DNA from: DRGT01 sp035685445
GTDB lineage: Archaea > Thermoproteota > Nitrososphaeria > Nitrososphaerales > Nitrosopumilaceae
Assembly: GCA_035685445.1 (NCBI GenBank)
Contig: DASSAK010000021.1
Location: 1-27,723 of the forward strand
DNA length: 27,723 nucleotides
Direction: 5' to 3'
Part shown: piece after piece, positions 7,354-15,022 of the stretch
Numbering within the stretch: position 1 is the stretch's first letter
How the letters are laid out: every line of letters starts with the position of its first letter
Notes under the pieces: generated by a model
What the model was told of the DNA's origin: nothing
The model's database searches: none
Seen by the model: the letters and a program-made list of their open reading frames with translations, nothing else
Made by a program: the position numbers and the translations under genes

Positions 7354-7669
7354 GGTAGTAGGGAGGATCAGGGTGCCAGCCGTGCCCTGTTCTGAAACCG
7401 GCTATAAGCAGAGATCAGTAACTACTGGGTAAATCTCTAGATAGGTAATTCCCACTCGGTGTACGGAAATGAAATCACGCCGAGGCGGGTGGTTGCAGGA
7501 CTGGAATTATCCGAAGGGATAACTTCTATGACCGAACCATCGAAAGGGATGAGGTCCGGGAGGGAGCAATCCTAAGTTGGAGCATCCACGCTTCCTCGTC
7601 AACGTGGCGGATCTTGTATGCCTTGAAATGGGGTTATCAGTCTAGACTGGAACCAGTAGGGCTACTACC
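7354..7669 (+). ncRNA. ffs: Archaeal 7S (signal recognition particle) RNA
   Basis: About 316 nt, the normal size of archaeal SRP RNA, and clearly more GC-rich than its surroundings. The ends pair: GGTAGTAG at 7354-7361 with CTACTACC at 7662-7669 (helix 1). Helix 6 is a six-pair stem closed by the GNAR-type loop GAAG (TTATCC/GGATAA, loop 7513-7516), the SRP19 site. Helix 8 carries the universal SRP54-binding element GGTCCGGGAGGGAGCA (7553-7568) with tetraloop GGGA at 7558-7561. The Alu part lies near 7361-7440. With SRP54 and SRP19 it targets membrane and secreted proteins. Confidence 0.93.
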
Positions 7670-7676
7670 ATTAACA

Positions 7677-7681
7677 TTTTT
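7677..7681 (+). terminator. Oligo-T terminator of SRP RNA
   Basis: A run of five T residues follows the RNA 3' end within 8 nt, a typical intrinsic termination signal for archaeal RNA polymerase. Confidence 0.4.
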
Positions 7682-7708
7682 AATTTAAATTAAATTTTCA
7701 AATGTTTT

Positions 7709-7987
7709 TCAATACAAAACTTCAAATTTTTCAAATTCATTCTTAAATTTTTCATTTCTAATTTCTATATCTTCAACTCTGGCATTTGCAGGTCCTGCAT
7801 GGCACCATTCCACAACAGAACTAACATTAACATCCTCTCCTTCTAAAACTGCTTCAACCCGTCCATCCTTGAGGTTTTTCACCCATCCGGAAACATTGTT
7901 TTGTTTGGCCTTTACTTTAAGCGCTTGTCTGAAAAAAACTCCTTGTACCTTACCTTTCACAAAAAGTCTAACTCTTTGTTTGGCCAT
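7709..7987 (-). CDS. acyP: Acylphosphatase
   Basis: 92 aa from the ATG at 7987 (MAKQRVRLFVKGKVQGVFFR). A longer frame from a TTG at 8020 would add 11 residues outside the family core, so I prefer the ATG. The signature GKVQGVFFR (12-20) supplies catalytic R20, and GWVKNLKDGRVEAVLEG (34-50) supplies catalytic N38. Acylphosphatase hydrolyses carboxyl-phosphate bonds in small acyl phosphates. It lies 48 nt after the uL2 gene on the same strand and is probably cotranscribed with it. Confidence 0.93.
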   Translation of the reverse strand: MAKQRVRLFVKGKVQGVFFRQALKVKAKQNNVSGWVKNLKDGRVEAVLEGEDVNVSSVVEWCHAGPANARVEDIEIRNEKFKNEFEKFEVLY

Positions 7988-8035
7988 GTTCAAAGTCTGA
8001 TTTTTACAGCCATTAATCAATTTTGGGTTGTAAAA

Positions 8036-8767
8036 CTACTTCCTTTCTTTGATTCTAGCCCTACCAGTTTTTTTCGCAGCAATGCTACCCACTTTAGCAC
8101 CTGGAGGGGCATCTCTTGAAACGGTTGAGCTTTGTCCTACATGTTGATGTCTACCACCGCCATGAGGATGAACATATGCAGCTTGTGCAACACCACGAAC
8201 AATTGGATATTTTCTTCCTTTAGATCTAAATCTTCTCCACTTTCCTCCAGCACTCATCAATGGTCTTTCTCCAACACCACCACCAGCTAAAGTTCCAATC
8301 ATTGCACGATTTTTTGGATTCAACGTTGTAAATTTTCCAGAAGGAAGTTTAAGAATCACACCCTCCTCGCCGTGAGAAAAAACTGTGGCATTACCACCTG
8401 CAGACTTTACAATTTTTCCGCCATCACCAAAATGTTTTTCAACATTGCAAACAACTGTTCCATCAGGAATATTCTGAATACTAATTATGTTACCTGCTTG
8501 AATTTCTGATTTTAATCCAAATTGAATCTTTGAGCCAACCTTAGTTCCAAGAACTGCCGGAATAAACGAAATAGAGCCATCTTCAAATCGTACTTTGGCC
8601 AAAGGAGCATCTCTTCCTCTTTCATGGAGAAGATCGATAATTGTGCCCTCGTGCTGCTCAGAGAGAGAAAAATCAGGATATTTTGCACCACTTAATTTTC
8701 CAGTGCTTACAGCTCTAAACTGAAATCCTCCACGGCCCCGTCTTCTAACTAAAGGTCTTTTACCCAT
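8036..8767 (-). CDS. rpl2: Ribosomal protein uL2 (L2p/L8e)
   Basis: 243 aa, the archaeal length. It starts MGKRPLVRRRGRGGFQFRA and contains the OB-like N-terminal domain, the SH3-like centre, and the C-terminal peptidyl-transferase-proximal segment with VRGVAQAAYVHPHGGGRHQH. The histidine in this segment is essential for 50S function in bacterial L2. The gene is isolated here: in most archaea rpl2 sits in the S10/spc cluster, but no other ribosomal protein gene is adjacent. It is followed by acylphosphatase and is divergent from cdc48. Confidence 0.97.
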   Translation of the reverse strand: MGKRPLVRRRGRGGFQFRAVSTGKLSGAKYPDFSLSEQHEGTIIDLLHERGRDAPLAKVRFEDGSISFIPAVLGTKVGSKIQFGLKSEIQAGNIISIQNIPDGTVVCNVEKHFGDGGKIVKSAGGNATVFSHGEEGVILKLPSGKFTTLNPKNRAMIGTLAGGGVGERPLMSAGGKWRRFRSKGRKYPIVRGVAQAAYVHPHGGGRHQHVGQSSTVSRDAPPGAKVGSIAAKKTGRARIKERK

Positions 8768-8790
8768 TTTGATCGATTTTTTTCATTACT

Positions 8791-8800
8791 GATTTTAAGC
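8791..8800 (-). promoter_or_regulatory. TATA box of rpl2
   Basis: Minus-strand GCTTAAAATC lies 24-33 nt before the ATG at 8767. It indicates that uL2 has its own promoter outside a ribosomal operon. Confidence 0.5.
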
Positions 8801-8843
8801 TTGTGATTAAAGCTAGTAGTATGTACAAAAATGGAACGCCAAA

Positions 8844-8855
8844 GATATAAAAAAT
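8844..8855 (+). promoter_or_regulatory. TATA box of cdc48
   Basis: GATATAAAAAAT lies 20-31 nt before the ATG at 8875. It fits a leaderless transcript from that ATG better than one from the GTG at 8863. Confidence 0.5.
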
Positions 8856-8874
8856 AGCCAGAGTGAGTTTTGTT

Positions 8875-11064
8875 ATGAGTCAGAATGCATTATCACTTAA
8901 GGTATTAGAAGCATATACAAGAGATGTAGGTAGAGGTGTTGCCCGAATTGATTACGATTCCATGGATACCCTAAATGCATCAACTGGTGATGTTATTGAA
9001 ATTAAAGGAAAAAGAAGAACTGTCGCAAAGTGTCTCCCACTTTACCCATCCGATGAGGGAAAGGGAATCATAAGAATTGACGGACTTGGAAGAAATAACT
9101 CTGGTATTGCAATTGGCGATACAATTACGGTTAGAAAAATCAAAGCGGTGGCAGCTGAGAAAGTTGTTGTTGCTCCATTAGAAGCAATTCCTCCAATTGA
9201 TGAACGATATCTAGCTGATGCATTAGAAAGTGTCCCCTTGATAAAAGGGGATAATGTGATGGTTCCTTATTTTGGTGGACGATTAACTTTTCAAGTTATT
9301 GGTGTTACACCAGCAGCTGATGCAGTACTTGTTACACAAAAAACTGTTTTTCATATTGCAGAAAAAGGAGAAACATTACGTGGTGTACCACAAGTAACGT
9401 ATGAAGATATTGGTGGACTAACTGATGAAATTAAAAAAGTTAGAGAAATGATAGAGTTACCATTACGACATCCTGAAATTTTTGAAAAATTAGGAATTGA
9501 AGCACCAAAAGGAGTTCTTTTGTATGGTCCGCCAGGAACTGGTAAAACACTACTTGCAAAGGCTGTTGCAAATGAAAGTAATGCTCACTTTATCAGTATA
9601 TCCGGTCCAGAAATTATGAGTAAGTTCTACGGTGAAAGTGAAGCAAGACTGAGAGAAATTTTCAAAGAGGCAAGAGAAAAAGCTCCATCAATAATTTTCG
9701 TTGATGAAATTGATTCAATTGCGCCAAAAAGAGAAGAGGTAACTGGAGAGGTAGAGCGAAGAGTTGTATCTCAGATGTTATCTTTAATGGATGGATTAGA
9801 AGCTAGAGGAAAAGTTATTGTTATTTCAGCTACAAATAGACCAAATGCAATAGACCCAGCACTTAGAAGACCTGGACGTTTTGACAGGGAAATAGAGATC
9901 AAAGTACCTGACAAAAAGGGAAGGCAAGACATTCTTGCAATTCACACCAGAAACATGCCACTAGATGAAGAGACAGTAAAATTAGAAAAGGTAGCATCTG
10001 TAAGCCACGGTTATGTTGGTGCAGATTTGGAATACTTGTGTAAAGAAGCTGCAATGAAATGTTTGCGTAGATTATTACCTGAATTAAATTTAGAAGATGA
10101 AAAAATTCCGCCAGAAACTCTTGACAAACTAATTGTAAATGGTGAAGATTTCCAAAAAGCGTTAATTGAAGTAACGCCATCAGGAATGAGAGAAGTTTTC
10201 ATAGAAAATCCAGATGTAAAATGGGATGAAGTTGGTGGACTAACGGATGTAAAACGTGAGCTTCAAGAAGCAGTTGAATGGCCAATGAAGTATCCTGCAT
10301 TATATGACAAGTTAGGACACAAAATGCCTCGTGGAATTTTGTTGCACGGTCCAAGTGGTACAGGTAAAACCCTCTTAGCAAAAGCTGTCGCAACACAAAG
10401 CGAAGCAAACTTTGTGTCAGTTAGAGGGCCTGAATTGTTATCAAAGTGGGTTGGCGAATCAGAAAGAGGAATTAGAGAAATTTTCAGAAGGGCAAGACAG
10501 GCCTCACCTTGCGTAATATTCTTTGATGAAATTGATTCTATAGCTCCAATCAGAGGAGCAGGAGGGGAAACTGCTGTAACTGAAAGGGTAGTAAGTCAGC
10601 TTTTAACAGAACTAGATGGAATGGAAAACATGCACGGAGTTGTAGTACTTGGCGCAACTAACAGAGCTGATATGATAGATCCTGCATTACTTCGACCAGG
10701 AAGATTTGATAAAATAATTCAAATTCCACTACCTGACAAGGACAGTAGATTAAGCATATTGAAGATAAATGCTGAAAAAATCCCAATCATTTCAGATACT
10801 AATGATCCTACGCATGTTAATTTAGAAAAGATTGCTGAATTAACAGATGGAATGAGTGGTGCAGATGTCGCAGCTATTGCAAATACTGCTGTATCACTAG
10901 TCATACATGAATATCTTGACAGCCATCCAGATGCAAAAGAGATTGAGAAAAGCTCAACAGAAGCTAAAGTAACAATGAAGCATTTTGAAGAGGCTGTAAA
11001 GAAGGTAAGAGAGCAAAAGGATCTCAAAGTTGGCCAAAAGGTAGTTGCCTCTTATTACAGGTAG
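8875..11064 (+). CDS. cdc48: Cdc48/VCP-family AAA+ unfoldase
   Basis: 729 aa from the ATG at 8875. A GTG four codons upstream is possible, but it lies too close to the TATA box. The N-domain (about 1-175) has double-psi barrel and 4-stranded parts. D1 has Walker A GPPGTGKT (218-225), Walker B with D277/E278, and ATNRP plus arginine-finger RRPGRF motifs. D2 has Walker A GPSGTGKT (492-499, Ser instead of the common Pro) and Walker B with D551/E552. The protein ends SYYR, which fits the HbYX motif that docks AAA rings on the 20S proteasome. Archaeal Cdc48 unfolds substrates for the proteasome, so it may be part of the cytosolic degradation machine. Confidence 0.96.
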   Translation: MSQNALSLKVLEAYTRDVGRGVARIDYDSMDTLNASTGDVIEIKGKRRTVAKCLPLYPSDEGKGIIRIDGLGRNNSGIAIGDTITVRKIKAVAAEKVVVAPLEAIPPIDERYLADALESVPLIKGDNVMVPYFGGRLTFQVIGVTPAADAVLVTQKTVFHIAEKGETLRGVPQVTYEDIGGLTDEIKKVREMIELPLRHPEIFEKLGIEAPKGVLLYGPPGTGKTLLAKAVANESNAHFISISGPEIMSKFYGESEARLREIFKEAREKAPSIIFVDEIDSIAPKREEVTGEVERRVVSQMLSLMDGLEARGKVIVISATNRPNAIDPALRRPGRFDREIEIKVPDKKGRQDILAIHTRNMPLDEETVKLEKVASVSHGYVGADLEYLCKEAAMKCLRRLLPELNLEDEKIPPETLDKLIVNGEDFQKALIEVTPSGMREVFIENPDVKWDEVGGLTDVKRELQEAVEWPMKYPALYDKLGHKMPRGILLHGPSGTGKTLLAKAVATQSEANFVSVRGPELLSKWVGESERGIREIFRRARQASPCVIFFDEIDSIAPIRGAGGETAVTERVVSQLLTELDGMENMHGVVVLGATNRADMIDPALLRPGRFDKIIQIPLPDKDSRLSILKINAEKIPIISDTNDPTHVNLEKIAELTDGMSGADVAAIANTAVSLVIHEYLDSHPDAKEIEKSSTEAKVTMKHFEEAVKKVREQKDLKVGQKVVASYYR

Positions 11065-11096
11065 TTTTAATAAAATAAGCTTACAATAGCACCTCA

Positions 11097-12386
11097 ATGT
11101 CAGAATATAGAGGCTATGAAAAAAAGTCTCTTGCTTTTCTCAAAGATAACAAAGTCAAAGTTGGCGATTCTGTAAAGATTCTTGCAGATTTAACATATTT
11201 TGGAATATTAATGCCAAGATACGAATCAACTGATGATGAACACATTGTTTTGAAATTAAAAAGTGGTTACAATGTAGGGCTAGAAATTAGCAAAATAAAA
11301 AAAATAGAACTAATCTCAGAAAAAGAGTCAAAAAAAGAAACTATACAAAAAATTGAAAAAAATTCTTCTTTACCAAAAGTACTTCTTTTATCAACAGGGG
11401 GAACAATTGCCAGTAAAGTAGACTATAGAACTGGCGCAGTTACACCAGTACTAAGTGCTGAAGATCTAAATGCATCTGTTCCAGAATTGGCTAAAATTGC
11501 CAATGTTGAAGCTGAGGTATTATTCTCAGAATATTCAGAGAATTTAATGCCAGATCATTGGATAAAAATTGCTGAAAGACTAGATAGCTTAGTAAATTCA
11601 GACTATCAAGGAATAATTATTGCTCATGGGACAGACACAATGCAATATACTGCATCTTTTCTATCCTTTGCATTAGCAGGATATCCAATACCAATTGTTT
11701 TAGTTGGATCACAGAGATCATCAGATAGACCATCCTCTGATGCAGCTTTGAATTTAATTTCAGCTGCAAATTTTGTAATTAACTGCAACACTAAAGGAGT
11801 CTTTGTGGTAATGCATAGTAATGAAAGCGACAATGCTATTTCTTGTCATTTAGGAACGAGGGTAAGGAAAAACCACACATCAAAAAGGGGTGCATTTCAA
11901 ACAATTGGCGGAGATCCAGCGTTTCTTATCGTAGATAAAAAAATTCAAAATAATCTTAAAGAAAATTTTTTTAAAAATGACAATTACAAGCCAAGAATTA
12001 AAATTGATACCAATGTTGCTTTGATAAAATATTACCCAGGCTACGATCCAAAATTAATTGACAACATAATTGAGTGTGGCCACAAAGCAATAATTTTTGA
12101 AGGAACTGGACTTGGTCACATTGGAAGGTCAATGTATGATCATGTTAAAAAAGCACATGAAAATGATCTTTTTTTGGGAATGACTTCTCAATGTATTGAT
12201 GGTAGAGTGAACATGAATGTCTATGAAAGTGGAAGAGACCTTATGAAGTTTGGAATAATTCCATTATCAAACATTATTCCAGAAACTGCACTAGTAAAAG
12301 CAATGTGGGCATTGGGAAATAGCAAAAACAGCGAGGAGATGAAAAAATTAATGCTAGAAAACATTGCTTCAGAATTTACTGATTAA
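11097..12386 (+). CDS. gatD: Glu-tRNA(Gln) amidotransferase subunit D (asparaginase-type)
   Basis: 429 aa, full length. An N-terminal SH3-like segment (about 15-75) precedes the type-I asparaginase domain. The first active-site motif is LSTGGTIAS (98-106, with T100 and T103) and the second is AHGTDTMQYT (176-185, with T179 and D180). GatD releases ammonia from glutamine or asparagine and passes it to GatE, which converts Glu-tRNA(Gln) to Gln-tRNA(Gln) in archaea. gatE follows 31 nt downstream. TATA-like TTTTAATAAA lies at about 11065-11074. Confidence 0.96.
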   Translation: MSEYRGYEKKSLAFLKDNKVKVGDSVKILADLTYFGILMPRYESTDDEHIVLKLKSGYNVGLEISKIKKIELISEKESKKETIQKIEKNSSLPKVLLLSTGGTIASKVDYRTGAVTPVLSAEDLNASVPELAKIANVEAEVLFSEYSENLMPDHWIKIAERLDSLVNSDYQGIIIAHGTDTMQYTASFLSFALAGYPIPIVLVGSQRSSDRPSSDAALNLISAANFVINCNTKGVFVVMHSNESDNAISCHLGTRVRKNHTSKRGAFQTIGGDPAFLIVDKKIQNNLKENFFKNDNYKPRIKIDTNVALIKYYPGYDPKLIDNIIECGHKAIIFEGTGLGHIGRSMYDHVKKAHENDLFLGMTSQCIDGRVNMNVYESGRDLMKFGIIPLSNIIPETALVKAMWALGNSKNSEEMKKLMLENIASEFTD

Positions 12387-12395
12387 CTTTTAAAG
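12387..12395 (+). promoter_or_regulatory. TATA-like box of gatE
   Basis: CTTTTAAAG lies in the 31-nt gatD-gatE spacer, 23-31 nt before the gatE ATG. gatE may therefore have its own leaderless transcript in addition to read-through from gatD. Confidence 0.4.
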
Positions 12396-12417
12396 AGAGA
12401 TCTTTTGATAAAAATAG

Positions 12418-14325
12418 ATGTCACAAGTATCAATAGAAAAAATTGGTTTGAAGGTAGGACTAGAAATTCATCAACAACTAGCAACTAGTAAAAAATTATT
12501 TTGCAATTGTATTCCAATAGAATTAGACGAATATACATCAAAGTTTACACGTAAATTAAGAGCCTCAAAAAGTGAATTAGGAAAATATGATCCTGCCGCA
12601 CTTTTTGAGAGTACTAAATCTCAAACAATCGTATACTATGCAAATTCACAAAGTAGTTGCCTAGTAGAAAAGGATGAAGAGCCCCCACACAGTATAGATA
12701 CCAATGCAAAAAAAATTGCATTACTAATTGCAACTAGTTTGAATTCTAATATTTTTAATGAAATTTATCCTATGAGAAAGATTGTAATAGATGGATCAAA
12801 CACATCTGGATTTCAACGAACTATGCTTATTTCACAAGGAGGCAGTTTTGATGTGGATGGTAAAAAAATTGGCGTTCAATCGATTTGTCTAGAAGAGGAT
12901 GCTGCAAAATTACTCTATGATAAAAATTCTACAAGAGAGTTTAGTCTTGATCGTTTAGGAGTACCTCTGGTTGAAATTGCTTTAGAACCAGTAGCTGCTG
13001 CTCCAGCAGAAATGAAAAAAATTGCCTTATCCCTTGGTAGGCTTTTACGGGCAACAAAAAAAGTTACAAGAGGACTAGGTTCAATTCGACAAGACGTTAA
13101 TGTATCAATAATGGATGGAGGGGTTGTAGAAGTCAAAGGAGTACAGCAATTAGATCAGCTAGAAAAGGTTGTTCAATATGAAGCAACCAGACAGTACGGT
13201 TTGAAACTAATTGCCGAAAAATTAAAGGAAAAAAAATTAGAAAAAATTTCAAGAGTTTCTGATGTTTTTGACATTACTCAAGAATTTAGAGAGTGTAAAT
13301 CAAAAATTATTCAAAAAGCTCTAAAGGAAAACGCCATTATCAAGGCAATTAAAATCAAAAATTTTGCTGGAATGCTTAGTTATTCACCTTATGATGGAAT
13401 AAGGCTTGGCAAAGAAATTGGGCAATTGGTAAGGTTTTTTGGAATTGGAGGGGTCTTTCATTCTGATGAGCTTCCAAATTACGGTATAGAAGAGTCTGAT
13501 GTAAAAAAAGTAAACAAGATTGCAGGAATTGGTGAAAATGATAGTTTTCTATTGATTGCCGCACCAAAATCAAAAATTGATTTTGCCATAGAGTCCATAA
13601 TAAATCGAATTGAATCTGCATCAAAAGGTGTGCCTGCAGAAACTAGGTTAGCAACCCAAACCGGTGAAACCGTATATCTCAGACCAAGACCTGGTGCCTC
13701 AAGAATGTATCCTGAGACAGATATTCCTCCAATAATTGTTTCAAAAAATGAACTTGAAGAAGTAAAAACACAAATTCCAAAATCATGGAATGAGTCAATT
13801 TCAGAGCTGCAAAATAGATACAAATTAAATCCCCAGCTTGCAGAACAGATTTTTGATTCAGATTACTTAGAATTATTTGAAAAAATATGTAATGATGAAA
13901 ATAATTCACCAACATTTGTTGCGTCAGTTCTTAGTTCAACCATAACTAATTTGCAGCGACAAGGATTAGATTCTCAACTTTTAAAAAAATCCGAAATTTT
14001 AAAAACATTTCAATATTTATCAGAAGGAAAAATTTCTAAAGAATCCGTTGAAATAATTTTTGAGTCTATAATGTCAGGAAAAACAAACTCCTTAGAAGAT
14101 GCAATTCAAAAATTATCTCTTGGAAATATTGATGAAAATATGCTTAATGAAATATTAGATGAAATAATTCAAAAAAATTCCAAACTAATAAAAAATCAAG
14201 GCCAAAGAGCTATTGGACCAATAATGGGAATTGCAATGAAGGAATTACGTGGAAAAGCTGATGGCGAAACCATCAACAAATTATTAAACAAAAAAATTAA
14301 TTTTGAATTAAATAATAAAAATTAA
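12418..14325 (+). CDS. gatE: Glu-tRNA(Gln) amidotransferase subunit E
   Basis: 635 aa, the length of archaeal GatE. It begins with the GatB-like cradle kinase domain (IGLKVGLEIHQQLATSKKLFC at 9-29; the DGSNTSGFQRT region near 120; SIRQDVNVSI near 222). An AspRS-like GAD insertion (about 275-400) distinguishes GatE from bacterial GatB. The helical and YqeY-like tail lies at about 450-630 (ending GPIMGIAMKELRGKADG). It phosphorylates Glu-tRNA(Gln) and transamidates it with ammonia from GatD. The tail contacts the outer corner of the tRNA. Confidence 0.96.
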   Translation: MSQVSIEKIGLKVGLEIHQQLATSKKLFCNCIPIELDEYTSKFTRKLRASKSELGKYDPAALFESTKSQTIVYYANSQSSCLVEKDEEPPHSIDTNAKKIALLIATSLNSNIFNEIYPMRKIVIDGSNTSGFQRTMLISQGGSFDVDGKKIGVQSICLEEDAAKLLYDKNSTREFSLDRLGVPLVEIALEPVAAAPAEMKKIALSLGRLLRATKKVTRGLGSIRQDVNVSIMDGGVVEVKGVQQLDQLEKVVQYEATRQYGLKLIAEKLKEKKLEKISRVSDVFDITQEFRECKSKIIQKALKENAIIKAIKIKNFAGMLSYSPYDGIRLGKEIGQLVRFFGIGGVFHSDELPNYGIEESDVKKVNKIAGIGENDSFLLIAAPKSKIDFAIESIINRIESASKGVPAETRLATQTGETVYLRPRPGASRMYPETDIPPIIVSKNELEEVKTQIPKSWNESISELQNRYKLNPQLAEQIFDSDYLELFEKICNDENNSPTFVASVLSSTITNLQRQGLDSQLLKKSEILKTFQYLSEGKISKESVEIIFESIMSGKTNSLEDAIQKLSLGNIDENMLNEILDEIIQKNSKLIKNQGQRAIGPIMGIAMKELRGKADGETINKLLNKKINFELNNKN

Positions 14326-14351
14326 AAATTAGGCAAAAATGCCCCAATTTT
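14325..14351. terminator. Possible bidirectional terminator hairpin
   Basis: Between the convergent gatE gene and the 85-aa gene, AAAATT (14325-14330) pairs with AATTTT (14346-14351), and GGC (14332-14334) with GCC (14341-14343) around an A-rich loop. A-rich sequence on one side and T-rich on the other would give a U-run in either direction. Confidence 0.35.
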
Positions 14352-14358
14352 GATTTGT

Positions 14359-14616
14359 TTATTCTATTTTTCGTCTGCCTGTTCCTCGGCCAGTACGAAC
14401 CCACATGCCTTTTCCGCTAGGTCTACCAGAGGTTTCAGCTATATCACTAAATTTGACTTTTTTTGTGCCTCGGCCCATTGAAACATATCTATCCTTGGCA
14501 GCTTCTTTTCGTTTTGCTTGAACGTCTTTGTAAGCAGCACCTGTCCAATTGTCAGCTTCTTTTTCAGAAACCCTTCGTGATGTTCCTCTGCCTCCTACAC
14601 GAACTACTTTACCCAT
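14359..14616 (-). CDS. 85-aa strongly basic protein with GRGT motifs
   Basis: I do not recognise a named family. The protein is rich in Gly, Arg and Lys, with three spaced GRGT units: GGRGTSRR near the N-terminus, MGRGTKKV in the middle and TGRGTGRR near the C-terminus. The units are separated by helical stretches such as SEKEADNWTGAAYKDVQAKR and a short PSGKGMW segment. It has no cysteine, signal peptide or membrane segment. Composition points to nucleic acid or ribosome binding (inference). A TATA-like CTTTAAAAGC lies about 25-33 nt upstream on the minus strand, supporting a single-gene leaderless transcript. Confidence 0.7.
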   Translation of the reverse strand: MGKVVRVGGRGTSRRVSEKEADNWTGAAYKDVQAKRKEAAKDRYVSMGRGTKKVKFSDIAETSGRPSGKGMWVRTGRGTGRRKIE

Positions 14617-14686
14617 GAGTAATCTACCTGTTACTAGCTTTTAAAGTTGTTTTATCATAAGACAAAATTTTGAATGATATTACGAA

Positions 14687-14771
14687 TGCGGGAGGTGGGA
14701 TTTGAACCCACGAACTCCTAGGAGATAAGGACCTGAACCTTACGCCGTTGACCAGGCTGGGCGACCCCCGC
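14687..14771 (-). tRNA. tRNA-Leu (anticodon CAG)
   Basis: 85 nt, type II. The acceptor GCGGGGG pairs with CTCCCGC (one G-T pair) with discriminator A; CCA is not encoded. The anticodon stem TAAGG/CCTTA encloses loop TTCAGGT, giving CAG, which reads CUG leucine codons. The long variable arm is CTCC/GGAG around TA. The T arm is GTGGG-TTCAAAT-CCCAC. There is no intron. Confidence 0.95.
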
Positions 14772-14854
14772 ACCGTAGAATTTAGAAATCTAGAATAAGT
14801 TTCTTTATTGAATAAAATAGCAAACTAGAAACGATCAAAAAAATACAATACAAT

Positions 14855-15022
14855 ATGGAGTTTAGAGAAATTTATTGTAATAATTGTAAAAAGGTGTTAG
14901 GGAGATATAATAGAAAATACTATACTGATGATAAAATTGGAGAGCTTCTCAAGACTAGTCATGCATTGCATGTTAGAGAGGGGCATGAAATAGAGCTAAG
15001 AAGAGTGACTGAAAAATCCTAG
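14855..15022 (+). CDS. 55-aa zinc-finger-like small protein
   Basis: It starts MEFREIYCNNCKK and has CNNC at 8-11, then SHALHVREGH with H36, H39 and H44. This spacing is compatible with a single C2H2-type zinc site. There is no membrane segment. Its TAG overlaps the dnaJ stop by 4 nt on the opposite strand, the same arrangement as two other convergent pairs in this window. Conserved Cys/His spacing and normal codon use favour a real gene, but no named family is recognised and the promoter is weak. Confidence 0.55.
   Translation: MEFREIYCNNCKKVLGRYNRKYYTDDKIGELLKTSHALHVREGHEIELRRVTEKS

Noticed and set aside
7988..8020. TTG-initiated N-terminal extension of acylphosphatase
   Set aside because: The extra 11 residues do not belong to the family core, and the ATG at 7987 gives the standard length.
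8863..8874. GTG start four codons before the chosen cdc48 ATG
   Set aside because: It would lie only 8-19 nt after the TATA box, too close for transcription to begin before it.
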